Assembly (NCBI GenBank): GCA_013204265.1
Contig: JABMOG010000234.1
Span: forward strand, 1-38,996
Direction: 5' to 3'
DNA length: 38,996 nt
Source of the DNA: Rhodospirillales bacterium
GTDB taxonomy: Bacteria > Pseudomonadota > Alphaproteobacteria > Rhodospirillales > Casp-alpha2
Positions 27,530 to 35,613 of this stretch are shown piece after piece; positions within the stretch are counted from its first letter, which is position 1, and the number at the start of each line of letters is the position of its first letter. Under the pieces are notes generated by a model that saw nothing but the letters and a program-made list of their open reading frames with translations, was not told the origin of the DNA and did no database searches. A program made the position numbers and the translations under genes.

Positions 27530-29302
27530 CTAATCCCCCAGCGCGACGCCTTCGCGGCGTTTGTCAGAGCCGCCTTCGAAGCCGTCTTTGGTGACGATAA
27601 TGCCGTTCAGCCCGCTGCTGGCGGTTAGCGGGCGTACTGTATGCCCCAATTTTTCGAGCGCCGGTATCAGCGCCTCGAAGCGCGAGCCTTTCTCGATTTC
27701 CAGTGGCCCGTTGCGGTTGACCACATTGGGCAGGTCTATGGCTTTTTGGATATTCATTTTCCAATCCAACGCCGCGATCAACGTCTTGGCGACATAACCG
27801 ATAATGCGTGATCCGCCCGGCGAACCGATGGCCATGACGACACGGCCATCGCCGTCGAACACCAGCATCGGCGACATCGACGAGCGGGGCCGCTTGTTCG
27901 GTTCGGCCCGGTTGGCGACGGGGCCACCGCCGGCGTTGGGCCGGAAATTAAAATCGGTCAGTTCGTTGTTGAGCAGGAAGCCGCGCACCATCAGCCGCGA
28001 GCCGAATGTCCGCTCAATGGTCGCGGTCATGGAAACGGCGTTGCCCTCAGAATCGATAATGGAGAGGTGCGTCGTCGACAGACCCTTTATGCCGCCCAAA
28101 TCGTCCGGGATGGCGGGGTGATTGGAAGCGGCGGGACCGGGCATTCCGGGTGGACGCTTGCCGAGGGCTTTTTTCGGGTTGATTTCGCGCGAACGGAGCG
28201 AAAGGTACTCCGGGTCGAGCAATCCCGATGACGGTACGGGGACAAAATCCGGGTCGGCGATATAGACGTTGCGGTCGGCAAAGGCGAGGCGGCTGGCTTC
28301 GCCCAACAGATGCAGCGCCCGGACGGCGCCATCATCGGATTCGACGTCGATTTTGGCCAAGTCGTATGCCCGCAAGAGTCCCAAAATCTGCAAGGTCGTC
28401 AGCCCGCCCGACGACGGCGGACCCATGCCGCAAATCAGCCACACCCGGTAGGGCAGACACACCGGCGGGCGTTTTTTTGCGGTGTAGGATTCGATATCGG
28501 AAACCGTCAGCACAGTGGGCCGGATGGGAGAACGGGTTACGGCGGCGGCGATAGCGCTGGCGATGTCACCGGTATAAAAAGCGTCCGCGCCCTCATTGGC
28601 GACGCGGTTGAGCGTGTCGGCGAGGTCTCGGTTTATCAGGTTTGTGCCGGCTTTTTTCGAGCTGCCATCGTTCTCAAAGAAATAAGACGCGGCAACGGGG
28701 CCTTCGGACAGGTGCTCAGCCGACGCAATCTGGCGGGCCAACCGTTTGGATATGGGAAATCCTGTGTTGGCCAGTGTGATGGCGGGCTGGAAAAGATCAC
28801 GCCATGGCAGCCGCCCGTGTTCCTTGTGCGCTAGTTCCAGCATTCGCAGCAATCCCGGAACGCCGACGCCGAGCCCGCCGACAGAGGCGTCGCCCCATTT
28901 CAGCGGGCTGCCGGAACCGTCGAGAAACATGTAGGGGTTGGCCGATTTGGGCGCCACCTCCCGCCCGTCATAGGTATCGATGGCGCCGGTTTTAGTGGCG
29001 TAATGGACCAGAAACGCGCCGCCGCCGATGCCCGACGATTGGGGTTCAACCAAATTCAGCACCATTTCCGCGGCGATGGCGGCGTCGATGGCGGCTCCGC
29101 CCTTTCGCAGCATTTCGCGTCCGGCCTCGGCGGCCAGTGGATGTCCGACGGCCACCATATGTTTGTTCGCGCGCACTGGGCCCGCCGACCCAGGCGTCAC
29201 CGGGCTTGAAAACAGGAACTCGGTGCCGTCGTGCTGGCACGCACTCAGTAATAATGTCGCCCCGGTGAGCAGGGCGATAACGGCGTTGCGAGGCAGGGTC
29301 AT
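27530..29302 (-). CDS. ggt: Gamma-glutamyltransferase, predicted lipoprotein/secreted
   Basis: Signal/lipobox LLSACQ; HPLAAEAGREMLRKGGAAIDAAIAAEMVLNLVEPQSSGIGGG; catalytic Thr region LSTTHLSIIDSEGNAVSMTATIERTFGS. Confidence 0.93.
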   Translation of the reverse strand: MTLPRNAVIALLTGATLLLSACQHDGTEFLFSSPVTPGSAGPVRANKHMVAVGHPLAAEAGREMLRKGGAAIDAAIAAEMVLNLVEPQSSGIGGGAFLVHYATKTGAIDTYDGREVAPKSANPYMFLDGSGSPLKWGDASVGGLGVGVPGLLRMLELAHKEHGRLPWRDLFQPAITLANTGFPISKRLARQIASAEHLSEGPVAASYFFENDGSSKKAGTNLINRDLADTLNRVANEGADAFYTGDIASAIAAAVTRSPIRPTVLTVSDIESYTAKKRPPVCLPYRVWLICGMGPPSSGGLTTLQILGLLRAYDLAKIDVESDDGAVRALHLLGEASRLAFADRNVYIADPDFVPVPSSGLLDPEYLSLRSREINPKKALGKRPPGMPGPAASNHPAIPDDLGGIKGLSTTHLSIIDSEGNAVSMTATIERTFGSRLMVRGFLLNNELTDFNFRPNAGGGPVANRAEPNKRPRSSMSPMLVFDGDGRVVMAIGSPGGSRIIGYVAKTLIAALDWKMNIQKAIDLPNVVNRNGPLEIEKGSRFEALIPALEKLGHTVRPLTASSGLNGIIVTKDGFEGGSDKRREGVALGD

Positions 29303-30288
29303 GATTTAAAGTATTCCGGAACGGTTTTTTTAAGGCAATCCCGGATGCGCTCGCGGATCGGTATTGCTGGGTCCGGTTTTTCGAACGTCTGGCCGGTGAC
29401 CTGCTCAAATAGCCTGACGTATTTTTCGGAAAATTCGATCAGGGTCTCAGTCGGGATATCGGGAATGGGGTCGTTGTAGGGATCACATTGCCCCCTGATC
29501 CAAAGCCTGAGAAATTCCTTGTCCAGGCTTTCCGGTTCCTGGCCGGCGTTGAGCCGAGCGTCGTAAGACTTCCGGATCCAGAATCGCGACGAATCCGGGG
29601 TGTGGATTTCGTCGGCCAGGGTAATCCGCCCGTCCGGGTCCAATCCGAATTCATATTTAGTATCGACCAGGATCAGGCCGTTGTCGGCGGAAATTTCCCG
29701 CCCGCGCGCGAATACTTTGATGCTGAGTTCCGCCAACTCGTCCCACTGATCTTGGCTGAGCAGGCCTTGTTCGACAATTTCCACCGCCGTAATCGGCGCA
29801 TCGTGTTCGCCCTGGGCGGCTTTGGTGGTGGGCGTCAGGATGGTGCCGGGCAATTTCTGGTTTTTGACCAGGCCGTCCGGGAATTGGTGTCCGCACAGCA
29901 TCCGCTCGCCGCGCTCATACATCGGCCAGATGCTGGTTTCCGTGGAGCCGGTCATATAATCGCGGACCACCATTTCCACCGGCAGCATGTCGAGCCGCCG
30001 GGCGATGACTACGTTGGGGTCGGGCGCTTCGATGATGTGGCTGGGGCAGATATCCCGCATTTTGTCGAACCAGAACATGGCCGTCTGGTTCAGCACCTGA
30101 CCCTTATAAGGGACCGCAGTCAGAACATGATCGAAGGCCGATTGCCGGTCGGTGGCGATCATGATCCGCCGTCCGTCTGGCAAATCGTAAGACTCCCGGA
30201 CCTTGCCGCTTTGATGTCCGGGCAGTTCAGGGAAAAAGGCGTCTTGCAGACAATTGTCGATGAAGCGCTGGGTTTCAGTATCGGTCAC
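29299..30288 (-). CDS. purC: Phosphoribosylaminoimidazole-succinocarboxamide synthase
   Basis: GKVRESYDLPDGRRIMIATDRQSAFDHVLTAVPYKGQVLNQTAMFWF, NGLILVDTKYEFGLD, LADEIHTPDSSRFW. Confidence 0.95.
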   Translation of the reverse strand: MTDTETQRFIDNCLQDAFFPELPGHQSGKVRESYDLPDGRRIMIATDRQSAFDHVLTAVPYKGQVLNQTAMFWFDKMRDICPSHIIEAPDPNVVIARRLDMLPVEMVVRDYMTGSTETSIWPMYERGERMLCGHQFPDGLVKNQKLPGTILTPTTKAAQGEHDAPITAVEIVEQGLLSQDQWDELAELSIKVFARGREISADNGLILVDTKYEFGLDPDGRITLADEIHTPDSSRFWIRKSYDARLNAGQEPESLDKEFLRLWIRGQCDPYNDPIPDIPTETLIEFSEKYVRLFEQVTGQTFEKPDPAIPIRERIRDCLKKTVPEYFKS

Positions 30289-30443
30289 GTGTTATCTCGT
30301 ATCAGTTTGCGTGGTTTGGGCAGGGAGTATAGAACACGTGTTCCGGTCTTTCAGCCCCCTTCCCGTGGCTTCTGTCATTTTTTGTCGTTTTTATTAACCG
30401 GCGCAATCTGTATAGACTGCCGGTGATTTTTCGGAGGATGCTA

Positions 30444-31277
30444 GTGAACGATCCCAAAGGCGAAATCCGGCGGATTTCCGTTTCCGACATCCAGGCCCGC
30501 AAGGGCGGCGTACCCCTTGCCTGCCTGACGGCCTATTCCAAGCCGATGGCCCAGTGGCTGGACCCGCACATGGACCTGTTGCTGGTCGGCGACAGTCTGG
30601 CGATGGTCATTTACGGCATGGAAACGACCCGGGGCGTGACCCTGGATGCCATGATCAATCATGGGGCGGCGGTGATGCGGGGGTCTGAGCGGGCCTGTGT
30701 GGTTGTCGATCTGCCCCACGGCACCTATGAGGACTCTCCCCAGCAAGCCTATGCCTCGGCGCGCCGGGTGCTCGATGAGACCGGCGTTCAGGCGGTCAAG
30801 CTGGAAGGCGGGGTCGAGATGGCGGAAACCATCCGCCACCTGACGGACCAGGGCATTGCCGTTCTCGGCCATATCGGTCTGTTGCCGCAAAAAGCCGAAA
30901 ACCGGGGCGGGTTCAAAATTCAAGGCCGTGACGACGAGGGCTGGAAAAGGGTTATGGCCGACGGCCAGGCCGTCACCGAGGCCGGCGCGTTCGCCATTGT
31001 TATTGAGGGAACGGTCGAGGCCCTGGCCCGCGAGATCACCGAAACCGTGGCCGTGCCGACTATCGGCATTGGCGCCTCGCCGGGTTGCGACGGACAAATT
31101 CTGGTGACCGACGACGCGCTCGGGCTGTTTTCCGACTTCACGCCGACCTTCGTCAAACGCTATGCCGAATTGGGCGAAGACATTAATCGCGCGGCCGAGG
31201 CCTATGCCGCCGACGTTCGCGCCCGCAGCTTTCCGGGGTTGGAGCATTGCTTCGGCGTGCCCAAGGACAAAAAGTGA
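30444..31277 (+). CDS. panB: 3-methyl-2-oxobutanoate hydroxymethyltransferase
   Basis: [72 protein letters not shown] at 30444 preceded by GGAGG preferred; track start 30423. Confidence 0.95.
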   Translation: MNDPKGEIRRISVSDIQARKGGVPLACLTAYSKPMAQWLDPHMDLLLVGDSLAMVIYGMETTRGVTLDAMINHGAAVMRGSERACVVVDLPHGTYEDSPQQAYASARRVLDETGVQAVKLEGGVEMAETIRHLTDQGIAVLGHIGLLPQKAENRGGFKIQGRDDEGWKRVMADGQAVTEAGAFAIVIEGTVEALAREITETVAVPTIGIGASPGCDGQILVTDDALGLFSDFTPTFVKRYAELGEDINRAAEAYAADVRARSFPGLEHCFGVPKDKK

Positions 31278-31298
31278 CCCGCATTGCTCCGCCGCCCC

Positions 31299-32138
31299 AT
31301 GATTAAAATCGTCCATACCATCGAAGACCTTCGCGCCGAAATCCGGGCGTGGCGCCAAGCCGGTGAAACGGTGGGCTTGGTGCCGACGATGGGGGCGCTG
31401 CACGAAGGGCATCTGTCGCTGGTGCGCCTCGTTCGCGCCAAATGCATGCGCACCTGTGCCACGTTGTTTGTCAATCCAAAGCAGTTCGCCCCGAACGAAG
31501 ACCTGGACAAGTATCCCCGCGACGAAGCCGGAGACGCAGCCCGGCTGGCCGACGAAGGCGTCGACCTTTTATTCCAGCCCGGCATTGATGAGGTCTATCC
31601 CCCCGGCTTCACGACCACGGTCCACATCGAGGGACTGGGCGATATTTTGGAGGGCGAACACCGCCCTGGTTTTTTCACCGGCGTCGCCACGGTGGTAACC
31701 AAGTTGTTGTTGCAATCGCTACCCGATATCGCGGTGTTCGGCGAAAAGGATTACCAACAGGTTTTGGTCATCAAACGCCTGGTCCGTGATCTCGATATTC
31801 CGGTGCGGATTGAAGCCGCGCCGATTGTCCGCGAGGCCGGTGGCCTGGCCCTGTCGTCACGCAACGCTTACCTGAGTGAGGGCGAACGGGGGATCGCGGC
31901 GGCTCTGTTCGGTACAATCTCCCAGGTAGCGGAAAATGTCGGGCGCGGGGCTGCGCCCATGGAACAAGCCGACTGGGGCACTGACCAGCTGTTGCGGGCC
32001 GGGTTTGCATCGGTCGATTATCTAACCGTCCGCGATGCCGAGACGCTGGATGTGGTTACCGAAGCATCGCGCCCGGCCCGGGTTTTGGCCGCCGCAACGC
32101 TGGGCCGGACGCGCCTTATCGACAACATATCTGTTTAA
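31299..32138 (+). CDS. panC: Pantothenate synthetase (pantoate--beta-alanine ligase)
   Basis: VGLVPTMGALHEGHLSLVRLVR, FVNPKQFAPNEDLDKYPR, FGEKDYQQVLVIKRLV, LSSRNAYLSE. Confidence 0.96.
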   Translation: MIKIVHTIEDLRAEIRAWRQAGETVGLVPTMGALHEGHLSLVRLVRAKCMRTCATLFVNPKQFAPNEDLDKYPRDEAGDAARLADEGVDLLFQPGIDEVYPPGFTTTVHIEGLGDILEGEHRPGFFTGVATVVTKLLLQSLPDIAVFGEKDYQQVLVIKRLVRDLDIPVRIEAAPIVREAGGLALSSRNAYLSEGERGIAAALFGTISQVAENVGRGAAPMEQADWGTDQLLRAGFASVDYLTVRDAETLDVVTEASRPARVLAAATLGRTRLIDNISV

Positions 32139-32162
32139 GGGGGCCGTTTAGGCGGACCTTGC

Positions 32163-32591
32163 ATGGAAGGATATCTGGCCCTTTTCGTCAGCGCCCTGCT
32201 GGCCGCGACCATCCTGCCGTTTTCGTCCGAAGCTGTTCTGGTCGGGCTGTTAGCAGCGGGGCGCTATGACGTGGTCGGATTATGGGTGGTGGCCAGTTTG
32301 GGCAATGTGCTGGGCGCGTGTATCAATTGGTGGCTGGGGCGGTTTTGTTTGCACTGGCAGGAACACCGTTGGTTTCCCGTATCCAAAAACCAACTGGACC
32401 GCGCCAGCAAGTGGTATTCGCGCACTGGCGTGTGGTCATTATTGCTGGCCTGGGTGCCGGTGATCGGCGATCCGCTGACTTTCGCCGCCGGAATCCTGAA
32501 GGTCGATTTCCGCCTGTTCGTGTTGCTGGTCACCATTGGCAAGGCCGGGCGCTATGCCGCCGTGGTGATGGCGACCGAGAATGTTTTGTAG
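32163..32591 (+). CDS. YqaA family small DedA-like membrane protein
   Basis: LFVSALLAATILPFSSEAVLVGLLAAGRYDVVGLWVVASLGNVLGACINWWLGRF; WVPVIGDPLTFAAGI. Confidence 0.85.
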   Translation: MEGYLALFVSALLAATILPFSSEAVLVGLLAAGRYDVVGLWVVASLGNVLGACINWWLGRFCLHWQEHRWFPVSKNQLDRASKWYSRTGVWSLLLAWVPVIGDPLTFAAGILKVDFRLFVLLVTIGKAGRYAAVVMATENVL

Positions 32592-32682
32592 GCCAGAAGT
32601 TAGGCTGGCCTTCGGCTGGAATAACGGCTCGGGATGTGCGAAAATAAACGTAATACGGCTCCCACTAGAAGGAGATACAATC

Positions 32683-32883
32683 ATGGTTATGGACGATCTG
32701 AACGCTGAAATTTCCTTTCTGATGCAGCAGTTGGAAAGCGATCCCGGCGATTTTCACGAAATCTTTTTCCGCCTGCATCAGGCTCTGTCGACGCTGCGCG
32801 CCGAAGGCCTGCCGGTGCCGGAAAATCTGGCCCGGATGGAAAAAGACCTGGACGCCCGCTTCGCTGACGATCTCAAGGGCTAG
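32683..32883 (+). CDS. Small hypothetical protein, 66 aa
   Basis: MVMDDLNAEISFLMQQLESDPGDFHEIFFRLHQALSTLRAEGLPVPENLARMEKDLDARFADDLKG with strong RBS AAGGAGAT 8 nt upstream of ATG. Confidence 0.75.
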   Translation: MVMDDLNAEISFLMQQLESDPGDFHEIFFRLHQALSTLRAEGLPVPENLARMEKDLDARFADDLKG

Positions 32884-32916
32884 GCGTTTCGCACAACGTT
32901 GCCGGGCGGGCAAAAT

Positions 32917-32948
32917 AAAACCGGCGTACCTTGATGGGGCGCCGGTTT
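32917..32948. terminator. Bidirectional rho-independent-like terminator
   Basis: AAAACCGGCG...CGCCGGTTT hairpin between convergent genes, A-rich on one side, T-rich on the other. Confidence 0.7.
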
Positions 32949-32975
32949 GAATTTTTGAGAATTTAAAAAACGCAA

Positions 32976-34178
32976 TCAACGCAGGTAGACGTGAACCTCG
33001 TTGGATTTGGCGTTGGCCATGGTTTTGGCCGAAACGGCAACGCGAGCCGGCGGCAGGCCCATTTCAATCAGCGCCCGCAGGACTTCTTCGGCATGGCGGC
33101 GTGACTTGTTGGAATTCAAGGCCACCCGGGCGGCGCCGCCGGACGACGGGGCCACGGCGACGAGATCGAAAACGGCGGCCGGGCGACTTTCCAGCACACG
33201 ACTGATGGCGTGGTACAAGGCTTGCTGGTACGGAACTTTGTTGCGGTCGAAGCGGATAACCACCAACGGGCGCTTGCCGGAAACATCGGACGGTCGGGCG
33301 GCGACGTTGATGTTTCGGCCCGCGGTCGCAGACGCCAGGGCCTTGTTGGCCAGGCTGCCGCCGAAGATCTCGCCGGTGCGAATAGCGGCGGACACCAGGT
33401 TCAGGTTGGCACGCTCGGTGGCGACATAATTGGTCTGGCGGCGAACATCGTTGGCGACTTCTTTTAGAAGGCGCGAAATCAGAACGTCGGTGCGGTTGAC
33501 CTCGTCTTCCAGGATCGCCAGTTGACGATGGTCTTCATCGACGGCGCCGGAAACGGCAAAGGAGGCGCGCGCCGATTCGGACAGATATGACGACATGGTC
33601 GAATTGTTACTGACCCGGCCAGCCAGCGTGTTCATATCGGTAATGTCGGCGGCTATACGGTCAAGGTCGGCCTGGGCGCTGTTGAACTGCTGCACCAGGA
33701 TCGGGTTGCCCGGCGTGGTGCCGACTTGTAGGCGCGCGTTCACAGCGGCGATGGTGCCGTGATAACGTTGCGAATTGGCGACGATCTTTCCGCGCAGGGC
33801 CTGCAACTGGCTGTTATGCGTGGAGATGGATGCCTGCAGGCGTTTTAGCTCGCCCCGCATTTCGATGGCTTTTTTGCCGACGAAGGTGCCTGTGGCCTGA
33901 CCGGGCGTGACGCCGGAGGGCTGAAAATTAGAGGTTCCCAGTGGTGGTGGGTTGGCAGCAACGATAACGGACTGCGCACTGCCGGGCGTTTGGCGGGCAA
34001 CGGGTGCGCTGCTGCGCGCTTGCGATGAAGCGGCTGGTTTAGATGCTTGAGCAGGCGCGGTGCTGGCGGCCGGGCTCTCGCCGGTCAACGATGGCCAAAG
34101 AGAGTCTTCGGTGAATGAGCATGCGGAAACGGTCAGAATCGCTCCGGCAAGAAAAATTCGGACTCCAAAATACGCCAT
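32976..34178 (-). CDS. Putative lipoprotein with coiled-coil region and OmpA-like C-terminal segment
   Basis: MAYFGVRIFLAGAILTVSACSF lipobox; C-terminus RPLVVIRFDRNKVPYQQALYHAISRVL...SRRHAEEVLRALIEMGLPPARVAVSA resembles an OmpA/MotB-type fold but is divergent. Confidence 0.65.
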   Translation of the reverse strand: MAYFGVRIFLAGAILTVSACSFTEDSLWPSLTGESPAASTAPAQASKPAASSQARSSAPVARQTPGSAQSVIVAANPPPLGTSNFQPSGVTPGQATGTFVGKKAIEMRGELKRLQASISTHNSQLQALRGKIVANSQRYHGTIAAVNARLQVGTTPGNPILVQQFNSAQADLDRIAADITDMNTLAGRVSNNSTMSSYLSESARASFAVSGAVDEDHRQLAILEDEVNRTDVLISRLLKEVANDVRRQTNYVATERANLNLVSAAIRTGEIFGGSLANKALASATAGRNINVAARPSDVSGKRPLVVIRFDRNKVPYQQALYHAISRVLESRPAAVFDLVAVAPSSGGAARVALNSNKSRRHAEEVLRALIEMGLPPARVAVSAKTMANAKSNEVHVYLR

Positions 34179-34449
34179 CACACGCCTTTGTCTTTGATTC
34201 TGAATGGAATCATCCCCTGAACAACAATAACTACTTTGGGGCATAAAGAAAGTCCCCTTCCCCCTAATCTATTAGCGGCGATCTTACTCAATGAGGAATC
34301 CGACCACAAGTGACTATTTTCATACGTTAATTTCACTTCAAAAGGAAGCCTTTCAGGTTCTTGCCATCGCCGCATCTGTGGAGTAGTGTCGCCAGCCTTC
34401 GGGGAGGCAAATTCGCCAATATCCAGCCTCGATTCGCAAAAATGATAAA

Positions 34450-34526
34450 GCACCCGTAGCTCAATTGGATAGAGCACCTGACTACGAATCAGGAGGTTAG
34501 GGGTTCGAGTCCCTTCGGGTGTACCA
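34450..34526 (+). tRNA. tRNA-Arg, anticodon ACG, CCA encoded
   Basis: GCACCCGTAGCTCAATTGGATAGAGCACCTGACTACGAATCAGGAGGTTAGGGGTTCGAGTCCCTTCGGGTGTACCA; acceptor, anticodon and T arms pair; loop CTACGAA. Confidence 0.97.
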
Positions 34527-34532
34527 TTGCTT

Positions 34533-34565
34533 CCCCGCCGATCCATTGATCCGGCGGGGTTTTTA
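34533..34565 (+). terminator. Rho-independent terminator of tRNA-Arg
   Basis: CCCCGCCG-ATCCATTGATC-CGGCGGGG followed by TTTTT. Confidence 0.85.
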
Positions 34566-35594
34566 TTTCGATTTCGGCGTGGCGTCTTCGACCAGGTCTT
34601 TCATGCGCCGGGTGAAGGTGGACGCGGTGTAATCAGCAATCCGGTACACCCAGCCTTTGGTCCGTGCCGTGATGGTTGCGGCGTCTGCGTGGTTGCCGGA
34701 TGCCTCAACCGTTAGCCAGAACGCGCCGCTCCGCTCAACCAGCCGCACCCGTACCATCAATCCGTCGAAGGTGGAGAACTCAGCGGTAATGGTTTTTGCT
34801 GCCTCAAACGGACCTGCGGCGGCGGCCGTCCGCACATCGTCCAACACCAGATTGACCAGCGCCTTGCCGATGGTGGTCGGCTCCATGGCGGATAATAGTT
34901 TTTTACCAGCCGGTACGGCGTCCAGGGCAAACAGGGATTCCTCCGGCGTCGTCTTGATAATGGTGACGACTTCGCCGTCCGGGTGGCGAAGGACGACCCG
35001 TTTGACACGCTTGGCATCGATATTGACGATTTTGCGTTCCAGCCAGTCGATGCTTTTTTTAGAAATATCGGCGTCGCCCGTCGCCAACCATGTCTGGGTG
35101 TCGCCGGGTTTGCGCACATACAGGTCGCCGTTGATCGTTCCCGCAAAACCGGGGCGGCGTTTGCCGACGATGAGGGCGCCGATTTCCGTGCCCGCCCGGT
35201 CGAACAGACGGACCAGTTTCGATTGCGCGGATGGGGTTTTAGGGTCTTGCAGTTCCAGTTTGGCGAATTTTTCCGTCCGCCGCGTTTTCGGCTCACTGAG
35301 GGTAAGTTGGGCCAGGCTTAAGATGGAGCGTTTGATCTTTACCGTGCGCGCCGCATAGCCGCTGCGTTCCTTAACCGCCCAACCCGCGGCGCCGGAGGTT
35401 AGCGCGATTGTGCCCGCGTTGTGCTCAATGGTAATGGCGCCGATGTCATTGGCTTTTTGTAACAGCCCCTCAATGGCGGGATCACCGGCGCCCGCCACCG
35501 GGCGCAGAACGCGGTCGTTGGCAACCATCACAACCGCCGCGACCAGGGTGGTAATGGTTAAAAAACCAAGGATGATGAACGATTTTGGGGACAC
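34563..35594 (-). CDS. DUF4340-like protein of a GldG-type ABC cluster
   Basis: N-terminal TM helix, beta-rich body; follows a GldG-like gene. GTG at 35594 (VSPKSFIILGFL) is a plausible start; track start 35654 overlaps the upstream gene. Confidence 0.8.
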   Translation of the reverse strand: MSPKSFIILGFLTITTLVAAVVMVANDRVLRPVAGAGDPAIEGLLQKANDIGAITIEHNAGTIALTSGAAGWAVKERSGYAARTVKIKRSILSLAQLTLSEPKTRRTEKFAKLELQDPKTPSAQSKLVRLFDRAGTEIGALIVGKRRPGFAGTINGDLYVRKPGDTQTWLATGDADISKKSIDWLERKIVNIDAKRVKRVVLRHPDGEVVTIIKTTPEESLFALDAVPAGKKLLSAMEPTTIGKALVNLVLDDVRTAAAAGPFEAAKTITAEFSTFDGLMVRVRLVERSGAFWLTVEASGNHADAATITARTKGWVYRIADYTASTFTRRMKDLVEDATPKSK

Positions 35595-35613
35595 GTGCGG
35601 GGTTCCTGTTTTC

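Noticed and set aside
30441-31412. 323-aa minus-strand ORF over panB
   Set aside because: panB motifs are unambiguous on the plus strand; no recognisable protein in the antisense frame.
34178-34546. 122-aa minus ORF beginning MDRRGSNGTPEGTRTPNLLIRSQVLYPIELR
   Set aside because: It is antisense to the tRNA-Arg gene; the GTPEGTRTPNLLIRSQVLYPIELR string is a familiar spurious translation of tRNA-Arg loci.
34450-34600. tRNA-Arg as integration site for a mobile element
   Set aside because: No integrase, no repeated tRNA 3' end, and the flanking genes are a terminator and an ABC cluster.
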